A DNA stretch of 64,000 nt from a bacterium (lineage in GTDB: Bacteria; Zixibacteria; MSB-5A5; GN15; FEB-12): NCBI GenBank assembly GCA_020444475.1, contig JAHLKV010000003.1, positions 496,001 through 560,000 of the forward strand. Reading direction: 5' to 3'. This document shows, in pieces, positions 27,007-34,526 of the stretch. The position numbers and the translations under genes were made by a program. The notes under the pieces were generated by a model. It saw only the letters and a program-made list of their open reading frames with translations. It was not told the DNA's origin and searched no databases. Within the stretch, counting starts at the first letter, position 1, and each line of letters opens with the position of its first letter.

Positions 27007-27885
27007 CTACCGATTTGTCCTCGAAGCTGCTCTTTCCGAGCTGCGAATCCTGCCGGTGTGATTGCCGGTGAAAAGCGACACCACGATAAAAGCGACCCCG
27101 GCAATCAGAATGATCGTCGGACCTGCCGGCCAGTTCGGCTCGAAACTCACCACCAGGCCGATTGTCGTAAACAGCGAACTAATCGCCACCGCCAGCAGCA
27201 TCGTCTGCCATAAAGATCGCGTAAACCTGCCCGCCACCGCGACCGGAATCGTCAGCAGTGCAATGACCAGAATAATCCCCACCACCGAAACCAGCAGGAC
27301 AACTGTCAGCGCCGTCAAACACAACAACAGCAGATAGTACGCGCTTACCGACAGACCCCGCACCCGCGCGAACTCCTCATCGAAACAAACCGCTCCCAAC
27401 TGGCGATAGAAAACGAAACAGACCGCCACCACCACCAGATCAAGAAGACCCAACAACCAGACTTCCGATCCGGACACCATCAGGATGTTCCCGATCAGAT
27501 AGCTCATCAGATTCTCCTGGTAGCCCGGGGTCGCCGCGATAAACAGGATTCCCGCCGCCATACCAACCGCCCAAATCGCGCCGATCACCGTATCCTCGCG
27601 CTGACGCGCTTTCAGACTGACCAGACCGATCGTCACCGCCGATACCAGCGCCGCGACTACCGCCCCGTACAGCGGATGCAGCCACGTCAGGTCATGGACA
27701 ACCGCCAGGTAATGCGCCAGCCCCATCCCGGCCAGAACCGAGTGCGCTATGCCGGCCGCAATGTACGTTATCCTTCGCGCCACCACATAGGTTCCGACCA
27801 CTCCGCAGGCCACCGAAGCCAGCAGTCCGGCCAGCAGCGCATACTGGAGAAACGAGTGTTGCCAGAGGGCGTGGAAAAAGCCCAC
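27007..27885 (-). CDS. znuB: zinc/manganese ABC transporter permease
   Basis: 292 residues with about eight hydrophobic helices and the ABC-3 permease pattern (YALLAGLLASVACGVVGTYVV, ARRITYIAAGIAHSVLAG). It forms the inner-membrane channel of a metal importer. The GTG start lies two bases after the ATPase stop. Gene order, minus strand: RHH regulator, binding lipoprotein, ATPase, permease. Zinc is favoured over manganese by context, not by sequence alone. Confidence 0.85.
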   Translation of the reverse strand: MGFFHALWQHSFLQYALLAGLLASVACGVVGTYVVARRITYIAAGIAHSVLAGMGLAHYLAVVHDLTWLHPLYGAVVAALVSAVTIGLVSLKARQREDTVIGAIWAVGMAAGILFIAATPGYQENLMSYLIGNILMVSGSEVWLLGLLDLVVVAVCFVFYRQLGAVCFDEEFARVRGLSVSAYYLLLLCLTALTVVLLVSVVGIILVIALLTIPVAVAGRFTRSLWQTMLLAVAISSLFTTIGLVVSFEPNWPAGPTIILIAGVAFIVVSLFTGNHTGRIRSSERAASRTNR

Positions 27886-27887
27886 GG

Positions 27888-28640
27888 TTAATCGTCCTCC
27901 CGATCAAAATGCTGGTCGTGGCGCACCATGCGGATCGGGCGACCGTACAGCTCGCTCATGATCTCGGAGTCTATCTCGGCCGTCGGGTGAACATGCACGT
28001 GTCGCTTAACGCAAACCACCGACTTTACGAATGGCGACACAAACGCCGGGTCATGCGACACCATCACGATTGTCAATCGCTCGTTCAGCCGCTGCAGCAG
28101 TTCGAACAACTCCTGCTCGACCCTGAGGTCCAGATTGGCGGTCGGCTCATCCAGCAGGAGCAGCTTCGGATCCGAAGCCATCGCGCGGGCTATCAGTACC
28201 CGCCGCTGCTGCCCGCCCGACAAATGAGAAAACTGCTCACGACCACGCTCTGCAATACCTACCTCCCCGAGGGCCGCCTCGGCTCGCTCCCGGTCCTGCC
28301 GCGCAATCCTGCCCAGCGGCCGGAAATTCGTCAAACGTCCCATCAGCACCACATCAAGCACGGTCACCGGAAACTGCGGGTCCAGACTGGCATGCTGCGG
28401 CATATAGCCGACCTGACTGCGTACGTCTTTGGGCCGCTGCCCCAACAGCCTGACCTGCCCCCTCTGCGGCTGCAGCAGACCGATCATCAGCTTCAACAGT
28501 GTCGTCTTTCCACCGCCGTTGGGTCCGACAATCCACGCGAAGTCCTTTTCCACGATTCGGAGACTGACATCGCTCAACACGGGTAAGCCGTTGTATGCGA
28601 ACGCCACATCCTCAATGTGGACAACTATTGACTCAGCCAT
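27888..28640 (-). CDS. znuC: zinc/manganese ABC transporter ATP-binding protein
   Basis: 250 residues. Walker A is GPNGGGKTT (about 38-46), the ABC signature is LSGGQQRR, and Walker B is LLLLDEPTANLD. A switch histidine follows in MVSHD. It powers the metal importer. The ATG at 28640 (MAESIVVHIED) with GGGG upstream was preferred to an open frame that extends to 28700, because the family begins shortly before the first beta strand. Confidence 0.88.
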   Translation of the reverse strand: MAESIVVHIEDVAFAYNGLPVLSDVSLRIVEKDFAWIVGPNGGGKTTLLKLMIGLLQPQRGQVRLLGQRPKDVRSQVGYMPQHASLDPQFPVTVLDVVLMGRLTNFRPLGRIARQDRERAEAALGEVGIAERGREQFSHLSGGQQRRVLIARAMASDPKLLLLDEPTANLDLRVEQELFELLQRLNERLTIVMVSHDPAFVSPFVKSVVCVKRHVHVHPTAEIDSEIMSELYGRPIRMVRHDQHFDREDD

Positions 28641-28717
28641 CAATGTCCCCATACCCGGTACGATACGCCAACGTATGCCAAAGTACCATACTTCCGCCAC
28701 TTATCATTAATAGGGCC

Positions 28718-29611
28718 TCATTTGCTCCGCTCGTCACCAAGCGCACCACGTACTTCCCCGGCGATCATCCGAAGGTTATCCACATAGTCGTACGCCAGTG
28801 GATCGATAATCACAATCCTCGCCCCCACTGCCTCAGCAATGACTTCCGGGCTTTGCGACGCGTACTGCTTTTGGAGGAAGATCGCCCGAACCTGATCTAT
28901 CCGCGCCTGCTCAACCAGCTCGGCCAGCTGGCGGCTGCCCGGCTCCTTTCCTTCGGCTTCGATCGGCATCTGAATCAGCCCGTAGGAATCGGTGAAATAC
29001 CCCCAGGCCGCATGATAGACATACATCCGTCGCCCCGAAAGACCGTGCAACAGCCGGGTGATATCTGTGTCAAGCCGCTGCAGGTCGTTGGTCAGGGAAT
29101 CCAGATTCCTCTGAAACTCAGGCCCATCGGCAGTGTCGATAGCCATCAATTCTCGAGCTATGGTCGTGGCATGGATAATCGCATATCGCGGGCTGAGCCA
29201 GGTATGGGGATCGTTGGCGTGGTGGTGGTCGTCGTGCGTCGACGCAACCGCCTCCGATGTCCGGAGAGGAATGGCGGCGCCGGACGGTACTATCTTCAGT
29301 TGGGGATAGATCTTCTTCAGCCGTGGCAGCAAAGCGTCTTCGAACGGCACCCCGGCCACAAACAGCACATCGGTTTCGGCCAGATCAGCCATCTGCCTGG
29401 GTGTCAGTTCATAGGTGTGCGGCGAAGAGCCGGGCGGGATCAGAACCTCCACCGACGCTTTGTCCCCGGCCACCCGCTCAACGAAATACGCCTGCGGAAG
29501 AATGCTGACTGCTACCCGAAGCGTTGGTCCTGTCGCGCCGGATTCCACTTTCCCACCGCCGCACCCCCAGAGCAGTGCCCCGGCAAGCAATACCGACACC
29601 GCGATCTTCAT
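28718..29611 (-). CDS. znuA: zinc-binding lipoprotein of the Znu importer
   Basis: 297 residues, ZnuA/TroA cluster-9 binding protein. A lipoprotein signal (MKIAVSVLLAGALLWGC) is followed by RVAVSILPQAYFVERVAG. Metal ligands appear as His in SPHTYELTP, His in NDPHTWLSP, His in VYHAAWGY and an acidic residue in IIDPLA. A short His-rich loop (THDDHHHAND) lies just before the second ligand, as in zinc-specific members. The start at 29611 comes eight bases after the regulator stop; earlier in-frame ATGs overlap that gene. Confidence 0.87.
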   Translation of the reverse strand: MKIAVSVLLAGALLWGCGGGKVESGATGPTLRVAVSILPQAYFVERVAGDKASVEVLIPPGSSPHTYELTPRQMADLAETDVLFVAGVPFEDALLPRLKKIYPQLKIVPSGAAIPLRTSEAVASTHDDHHHANDPHTWLSPRYAIIHATTIARELMAIDTADGPEFQRNLDSLTNDLQRLDTDITRLLHGLSGRRMYVYHAAWGYFTDSYGLIQMPIEAEGKEPGSRQLAELVEQARIDQVRAIFLQKQYASQSPEVIAEAVGARIVIIDPLAYDYVDNLRMIAGEVRGALGDERSK

Positions 29612-29618
29612 GAGTGTA

Positions 29619-29879
29619 CTATTCGCCATGAGCACATACCAGATGAACTTCATGACAGTCGGTGCACTCCGCAAGGGCATGGTCCCGCGCAAACTCCTCC
29701 CAGTGCTTTTTCTGGGCCGGTGTCAACGCCCCCCTCCCCTGACAGAGCGGGCACATGTTCTCCAGCGCGGTCAACAACGCCGACCGAATGAACTCCGACC
29801 GATTGGGGATCTGACGCAGCGCCTCCACCAGAGAATCGTCGGCCTTGAACGTGATTATATCGGACTTCTGCTTACTCAC
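29619..29879 (-). CDS. ribbon-helix-helix protein with Cys4 zinc motif, probable importer regulator
   Basis: 86 residues. Residues about 7-40 form a ribbon-helix-helix DNA-binding unit (DIITFKADDSLVEALRQI, NRSEFIRSALLTAL). The C-terminal half has Cys43-x2-Cys46 and Cys72-x2-Cys75 with His76, His79, Cys82 and His84, a likely zinc knuckle. It is the first gene of the zinc-importer operon, ending a few bases before znuA. This suggests a metal-sensing repressor of that operon in place of Zur. It starts at a GTG with GAGGT upstream. The regulator role is inferred. Confidence 0.75.
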   Translation of the reverse strand: MSKQKSDIITFKADDSLVEALRQIPNRSEFIRSALLTALENMCPLCQGRGALTPAQKKHWEEFARDHALAECTDCHEVHLVCAHGE

Positions 29880-29918
29880 CGGTCAACCTCACAGGCTTAT
29901 AGTAGATTCAGGAGTGTC

Positions 29919-29947
29919 AGTATTACTTTTTATTAACATGATGTCAA
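29919..29947 (-). promoter_or_regulatory. promoter of the zinc importer operon
   Basis: On the minus strand: perfect TTGACA, 17-base AT-rich spacer, AATACT. An imperfect inverted repeat (GTTAATA/GTAATAC) overlaps the spacer and -10 and is a possible operator for the ribbon-helix-helix protein. Confidence 0.6.
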
Positions 29948-29949
29948 TA

Positions 29950-29977
29950 GAAAAGGCTCCCGGGTGGGAGCCTTTTC
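29950..29977 (-). terminator. intrinsic terminator of PEP-CTERM gene
   Basis: A perfect 12-bp stem (gaaaaggctccc / gggagccttttc) with a 4-base loop, giving an A-run on one side and a T-run on the other. It lies between the PEP-CTERM gene and the zinc operon promoter and insulates the two. Confidence 0.85.
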
Positions 29978-30038
29978 TCGAATGGGTTCGCGAAAGGAGA
30001 ATGAGCGGCGACTTTGGCGCCGCAGGTTAGGGTAGCAG

Positions 30039-30710
30039 TTAGTTCCTAGCGGCTTTGCGACGGCGGGCGATACCGACACCGGCCAGACCGGCGCCAAACA
30101 AAACGAAGGTGATTGGCTCGGGGACCGGCTCGGCAGTCAATGTCAGTTCAGCATCGGAGTTTAACTGGGTCATCCACTGATCCGGCAAACACTGTCCCAT
30201 CTGACCGAAGTCAATATTGGCGGCCAGGGCCAGCGTTCCGAATCCGCTGGACGGCGAGGTGAAACTGTAGTCGAGGAAATACGCCCCTTCGGTGGGGAAA
30301 TGAGCATCGAATACATCCCAGGCATAGCCGGCGCCGTTCATCAACTGGCTGTAGCTGGCCGTCCCGGTCAACGAGATGTCCGGCAGCGGTCGGCCGAACC
30401 ACGGATCTTCAAGATTGGACAGGCCGACTGTCCAGCGATACGGCTTGTTGGGAGTCGCCATGATATCGGCGATCGAGGGGGAGCTGGGATCGTAGTTGAA
30501 CGCAAAATTGATGGCGGCAGCGGTGTTGTACCCCTGACCGGCAAAACGGGAGTCAAGCCCGAACGATTCGATCACGTTGCCGCTGCTTTCATAGGCGAGT
30601 ACGCCGCTGAAGTCGGTCGATGTCAAGACGAATGCCTGCGTAGTCGAGGGCAGGGCAGCGAAGGTCAGGACTGCCGCCGCAACAAGCAGACAGACAAACC
30701 TGTTTCTCAT
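30039..30710 (-). CDS. PEP-CTERM sorting-signal exported protein
   Basis: 223 residues: signal peptide (about 1-26, ending TTQA), a beta-rich central domain, and a C-terminal sorting tag. The tag has VPEP, then hydrophobic FVLFGAGLAGVGI and basic ARRRKAARN. Exosortase (EpsH/XrtA) would cleave at the tag and hand the protein to the cell envelope or exopolysaccharide matrix. No exosortase is in the window. AGGAGG precedes the ATG. The function of the central domain is unknown. Confidence 0.88.
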   Translation of the reverse strand: MRNRFVCLLVAAAVLTFAALPSTTQAFVLTSTDFSGVLAYESSGNVIESFGLDSRFAGQGYNTAAAINFAFNYDPSSPSIADIMATPNKPYRWTVGLSNLEDPWFGRPLPDISLTGTASYSQLMNGAGYAWDVFDAHFPTEGAYFLDYSFTSPSSGFGTLALAANIDFGQMGQCLPDQWMTQLNSDAELTLTAEPVPEPITFVLFGAGLAGVGIARRRKAARN

Positions 30711-30920
30711 GGGTCCTCCTGGGAGTAAAGCGGTCGGTCTTTAGTTTCTGTTACCGACCGTGACTGCAAGGAGCGGGCCAATCGCCGCGGGAAAAACGCT
30801 GTTGTTATACAGGGAGTTAGCAGTCGCCAACAAGAGGAGTTCTGCATTCTCATGCAGTTGGGAGAAAAGGCGGTAATATAGCTCAGGAACAGGAAACGAA
30901 GCCTGCCCCCCGACCAATTG
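30711..30920. other. intergenic region
   Basis: 210 bases. An 8-bp inverted repeat, cggtcggt (30731-30738) and accgaccg (30753-30760), lies about 20 bases upstream of the PEP-CTERM start and could be an operator. Nothing else identified. Confidence 0.35.
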
Positions 30921-31607
30921 CTACTCTTTGAACCGGTAACCGATCCCGCGAACGGTCTCGATCATCTTACCGGCCGACCCGAGCTTCTTGCGGAGTCCTA
31001 CCACCTGCACATCAACCGAGCGGTCGGTCACCAGGTAATTCTCTCCGTGCACTGCCTCGATGATCTGATAGCGCGTGAAAACCCAGCCGGGTCGCGACGC
31101 CAGCAGGTGCAGCATCCGAAACTCGGTAAGGGTCAAATCGACTTTCTTGCCCTCCAGCGTGACCTCATGGCGGCCGGGATGAATGACCATACCGTGGATC
31201 TCAAGCGTGTCATCCTCATCCACCGGCGGGCTGTCCTGCCGCCGAAGCACGGCGCGGACGCGGGCCAGCAGCACCCGCGGACTGAACGGCTTGATGACAT
31301 AGTCATCGGCCCCCAGCTCAAGACCCGTGACGACATCAGCCTCTTCGCCTTTGGCCGTGACAATAACGACGGGGACACTCGACGTACCGGCATTGTTTTT
31401 CAGCCGGCGGCAAACTTCAAGCCCATCAACACCGGGCAGCATCAGATCGAGCAGAACCAGATCCGGGGTCGTTTTCTTCAGCGACTGCAGCGCATCTTCA
31501 CCGGTCGCCACCGCTTCCACCTGGAAACCTTCGCGGGTGAGATTGTAGTTGATGAGTTCTCTGATGTCTTCTTCGTCTTCGACTACCAGAATTGACTGCC
31601 GCTGCAT
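30921..31607 (-). CDS. OmpR/PhoB-family response regulator
   Basis: 228 residues: receiver (1-120) with acidic pair near 10-12, phosphoacceptor Asp54 (VLLDLMLPG) and conserved Lys in YVIKPF. A winged-helix trans_reg_C domain follows (about 135-228, LTLTEFRMLHLLASRPGWVFTR and VDVQVVGLRKKLG). The sequence is closest in style to PhoB. GGAGGTAG precedes the ATG. No histidine kinase gene is directly adjacent in the same operon, so it is an orphan locally. Confidence 0.92.
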   Translation of the reverse strand: MQRQSILVVEDEEDIRELINYNLTREGFQVEAVATGEDALQSLKKTTPDLVLLDLMLPGVDGLEVCRRLKNNAGTSSVPVVIVTAKGEEADVVTGLELGADDYVIKPFSPRVLLARVRAVLRRQDSPPVDEDDTLEIHGMVIHPGRHEVTLEGKKVDLTLTEFRMLHLLASRPGWVFTRYQIIEAVHGENYLVTDRSVDVQVVGLRKKLGSAGKMIETVRGIGYRFKE

Positions 31608-31805
31608 CTACGCTACCTCCGAACTCAACCCGCCGGGTGTGAGCGGGCAATCGGTTTCACTGCACAGGTTCTGCTATTATGGAGTGTACGGGCCGTCTTT
31701 CAACCCATACCCGCCAACGATCTTAGCCTAATGAAGTTCAACCGCCGAAAAAAAAGCAACCACTATGTGCGTCGCAAATGTTCGAATTGTGTTAGCCGAG
31801 CGGAA

Positions 31806-31826
31806 TCCGGCCGCGATCAGGCCGGA
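31806..31826 (-). terminator. weak hairpin after receiver gene
   Basis: A 7-bp stem (tccggcc / ggccgga) with a 7-base loop, just past the stop of the receiver gene. It is followed only by TTCC on the minus strand, so termination is uncertain. Confidence 0.3.
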
Positions 31827-31831
31827 CGGGA

Positions 31832-32329
31832 TCATACGAACGTCTTGACGATCTCCTTGTGCAAACCCTCCAACTCACCGTAGGCGCGGTTGATCTCCTC
31901 GATCTTCTGCTGCAGCTTCTTCATCAAGCGCTGCTTCTCCATGCCGTTGCGAAGAATGATAAGGAGATCGTCGTTGTCCCACGGTTTCTCGATATACTGG
32001 AACAGGCCGACATCGTTGATCGCTTTGATGGCGTTCTCTTTGTCGGCATAGCCGGTGAGGATTATTCTAGGCACCTCCGGTCGGATCTTCTTCACTTCGG
32101 CGAGGAACGAAATGCCGTCCATCTCCGGCATCAGATAGTCCGACATAACGACGTCGATGTCGTTCGCTCCGATGTACTGCAGTGCTTCCTTCGCCGACAG
32201 AAACGACTGGACTTCGTAGTCGGTCTCAAGCGTGAGGAACGACCTGAGACTGGTCAGTACCATTTCTTCGTCGTCGACTATAACGATCGTGCCGGACCGT
32301 CCGGCATCAGTATTTGACGATGCGGTCAT
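31832..32329 (-). CDS. receiver-domain protein with coiled-coil tail
   Basis: 165 residues. The receiver (about 13-130) has IVIVDDEE, phosphoacceptor Asp64 in MSDYLMPEMDG, LTGYAD and the conserved Lys in YIEKPWDNDDL. The last 30 residues (KKLQQKIEEINRAYGELEG) form an amphipathic coiled coil. The receiver is of the RpfG/HD-GYP-associated type, but no output domain follows, so the coiled coil may mediate partner binding. AGGAG precedes the ATG. It lies downstream of a PAS histidine kinase on the same strand. Confidence 0.88.
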   Translation of the reverse strand: MTASSNTDAGRSGTIVIVDDEEMVLTSLRSFLTLETDYEVQSFLSAKEALQYIGANDIDVVMSDYLMPEMDGISFLAEVKKIRPEVPRIILTGYADKENAIKAINDVGLFQYIEKPWDNDDLLIILRNGMEKQRLMKKLQQKIEEINRAYGELEGLHKEIVKTFV

Positions 32330-32423
32330 ACCGCGCTCCTGTTATTCTGGTTCTGGCATCAGCAATATGACACCGTCTCGTCTCCCTGTCAACGGCAACC
32401 GGCCCGCCGCACAAGTCTCACTG

Positions 32424-33995
32424 TTATCGGGCGGGCAGCTCGATTCGAAAGGTTGTCCCCTCACCCGGTTTGCTGGTAACCAGGATCTTCCCGCCATGAT
32501 CCTGGATAATCTGGTGAACGATCGACAGGCCCAGCCCGGTACCGACTCCGGAGCCTTTGGTCGTGAACCCGGGATCGAAGATTTTCGGCAGAACGTCTTT
32601 CGGAATTCCCGAACCGGTATCGCTGATCTCCACAACCACCCAACCGCCCTCCAGAGCCGTTCGGATAGTGATGACCCCCTTGTCTTTGATAGCATGAGAG
32701 GCGTTGACCAGCAGGTTCATGAACACCTGGTTAATCTGATTCGGGAAACAGTTGATCGGCGGTATATCGCCATATCGACGGACCACTTCGACCCGGTTTT
32801 TCAGCTCGTGAGAGACCAGCGTCAGGGTGCTCTCGAGACCGTCGCGAATATCGACCCTGTCCTTTTCCGAACGGTCGAGCCGAGCGAACGAGCGGAGGGA
32901 GTTCACGATGTTCTTAATACGCTCACCGGCGGTCTTATTGACCGACGTCACCTCGTCGATGCTGTCCAAAATCCTGTCGAAACGCTCCTTCATCGCCGCA
33001 TCGGAGGTCACCTCGGACGTATCCAGCAACTTTTTGAGTCGAACGATCGCCCGTATGAACAGGTCATTATTGCTGGTGAGCGCTCCCAGAGGCGTGTTGA
33101 TCTCGTGAGCGACCCCGGCAACCAGGCTGCCCAGCGAAGCCATCTTCTCCGCCTGCGCCAACTGCGTTTGTTTCTCTTCAAGCTCGCGCGTCCGCTCCTG
33201 CACGCGCGCCTCCAGCGTCCGATTCACCTGCTCCAGGTCGTCCTCGAGCTGACGGCGGCGGGTGAAATCCTGGACGATCGTCACCTCGCACCACTGGTCG
33301 AGCAAGTCCCGAACGTACGAGATCGTATAGAGAAAGGTCTGACCGTTGGCCAGACGGCGCTCCTCTGCGTATGAACCGTCGTCGGTGATCGCAATACGGG
33401 GCTGCTCGTCCATATCGGCCCGACAGGCATCCCAGGTGATTCCGCTCCCCTTGCACGCCGCCGTGTCGAACATCCGCTTCAGCGTCTGATTCTCAAACTC
33501 GATCTTCGGCGTGGCATTGATAGCCGCGCGAATCCCCAATCCAACCGGGAGCGAATCGAGTAACCGCTCGTAGTATTGGCTGAGCCGCGCCTGCTGCCGC
33601 TCGAACTCGTCGCGCTCGGTCGCATCCCGGCATACCTGCACGACGATCTTCCTGCCGGAAAGACGCATCAGCGCAGTGGTCACATCAAGCGTAACCCGAC
33701 CTCCGTCGGGTCGAACGAAGTGCATACTCGTTCGCCGCCCCCGCTCCTCTCTAACCGCCGTATCAAACAGCTCACGGCCCCGATCCCGTTCATCCTCCGG
33801 GAACAACTCCCAGACCGGTCGGCCGACGATCTCCTCAATCGCCAATCCGGTCATTATCAAACCGCTCTGATTGACTTCGCACACCGATCCCGATTCGGCA
33901 TCGACCACAAATATGGCGTCACACGCCATCTCTATCATGGTCCGATAGCGCTCTTCGGACTCGCGAAGTTTCTCGATCTCGTTGTTCGTGCTCAT
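32424..33995 (-). CDS. PAS-domain sensor histidine kinase
   Basis: 523 residues, soluble. A PAS domain (about 12-130), a second PAS-like segment (about 140-250), and a coiled coil lead into HisKA with His297 ([14 protein letters not shown]). The HATPase domain has N-box [11 protein letters not shown]1 DTGSGIP, F-box FDPGFTTK and G2 GTGLGLS. There is no transmembrane helix, so the signal is internal. The kinase core is closely similar to that of the 7TM kinase encoded at 37.3-39.6 kb ([21 protein letters not shown], DPGFTTKG), suggesting a duplicated core. Confidence 0.92.
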   Translation of the reverse strand: MSTNNEIEKLRESEERYRTMIEMACDAIFVVDAESGSVCEVNQSGLIMTGLAIEEIVGRPVWELFPEDERDRGRELFDTAVREERGRRTSMHFVRPDGGRVTLDVTTALMRLSGRKIVVQVCRDATERDEFERQQARLSQYYERLLDSLPVGLGIRAAINATPKIEFENQTLKRMFDTAACKGSGITWDACRADMDEQPRIAITDDGSYAEERRLANGQTFLYTISYVRDLLDQWCEVTIVQDFTRRRQLEDDLEQVNRTLEARVQERTRELEEKQTQLAQAEKMASLGSLVAGVAHEINTPLGALTSNNDLFIRAIVRLKKLLDTSEVTSDAAMKERFDRILDSIDEVTSVNKTAGERIKNIVNSLRSFARLDRSEKDRVDIRDGLESTLTLVSHELKNRVEVVRRYGDIPPINCFPNQINQVFMNLLVNASHAIKDKGVITIRTALEGGWVVVEISDTGSGIPKDVLPKIFDPGFTTKGSGVGTGLGLSIVHQIIQDHGGKILVTSKPGEGTTFRIELPAR

Positions 33996-34024
33996 AAGTT
34001 ATGCACAGACGTCGTACCATCCCG

Positions 34025-34468
34025 TCAGGAGCGGGGCGACGTGTCAACCCCGACCCGTTCCACCAGACCCCGAAGCCGGCCCGCAATGGTCTTCAGCACT
34101 CCCTGTGTAATCTGCACATGGTCGGCCAGCAGGTCGACAAAATCATCACGGTCGATCCGCAGCAGGTGGCTGTTTTCGACCGCGATCGCCGACGCCACCC
34201 GCGGCTCTTCATCGAACAGCGCCCACGTACCGAACGCTTCGCGCGGACCGGCGGTTGTGATCTCGCGGCCATCCCGCTCCAGCCGCACCGAACCGTCGAG
34301 CACCAGATACAGAGCGTTCGATGGCTCATGCTCTTTGTAGATGAAGTCCCCCGGTCGGACCTCGAGTTCTTCGGTGATGGCCGCCAGGTAGGCGAGATGC
34401 TCGGTGGGTACGCTTTCGAACACGTCGACATTCTGCAGGAATATCACTTTCTCGATCACGGTCAGCAT
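34025..34468 (-). CDS. cyclic-nucleotide-binding-fold protein
   Basis: 147 residues, essentially one cNMP-binding domain (about 15-120) with PGDFIYKEHEPSNALYLVLDG and a phosphate cassette region reading FGTWALFDEEPRVASA. The arginine that contacts the cyclic phosphate is present, but the usual Glu of FGE is Thr. Binding is therefore uncertain. No DNA-binding domain follows. It lies between a HEAT-repeat nucleotide-carrier-like gene and a histidine kinase gene on the same strand. The ATG at 34468 is used; ribosome site weak. Confidence 0.82.
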   Translation of the reverse strand: MLTVIEKVIFLQNVDVFESVPTEHLAYLAAITEELEVRPGDFIYKEHEPSNALYLVLDGSVRLERDGREITTAGPREAFGTWALFDEEPRVASAIAVENSHLLRIDRDDFVDLLADHVQITQGVLKTIAGRLRGLVERVGVDTSPRS

Positions 34469-34526
34469 AGTCAATTCACTTTCTGCTCGCTCACTATCCG
34501 TGAAACACCGGCGTACTAATCCAGGT

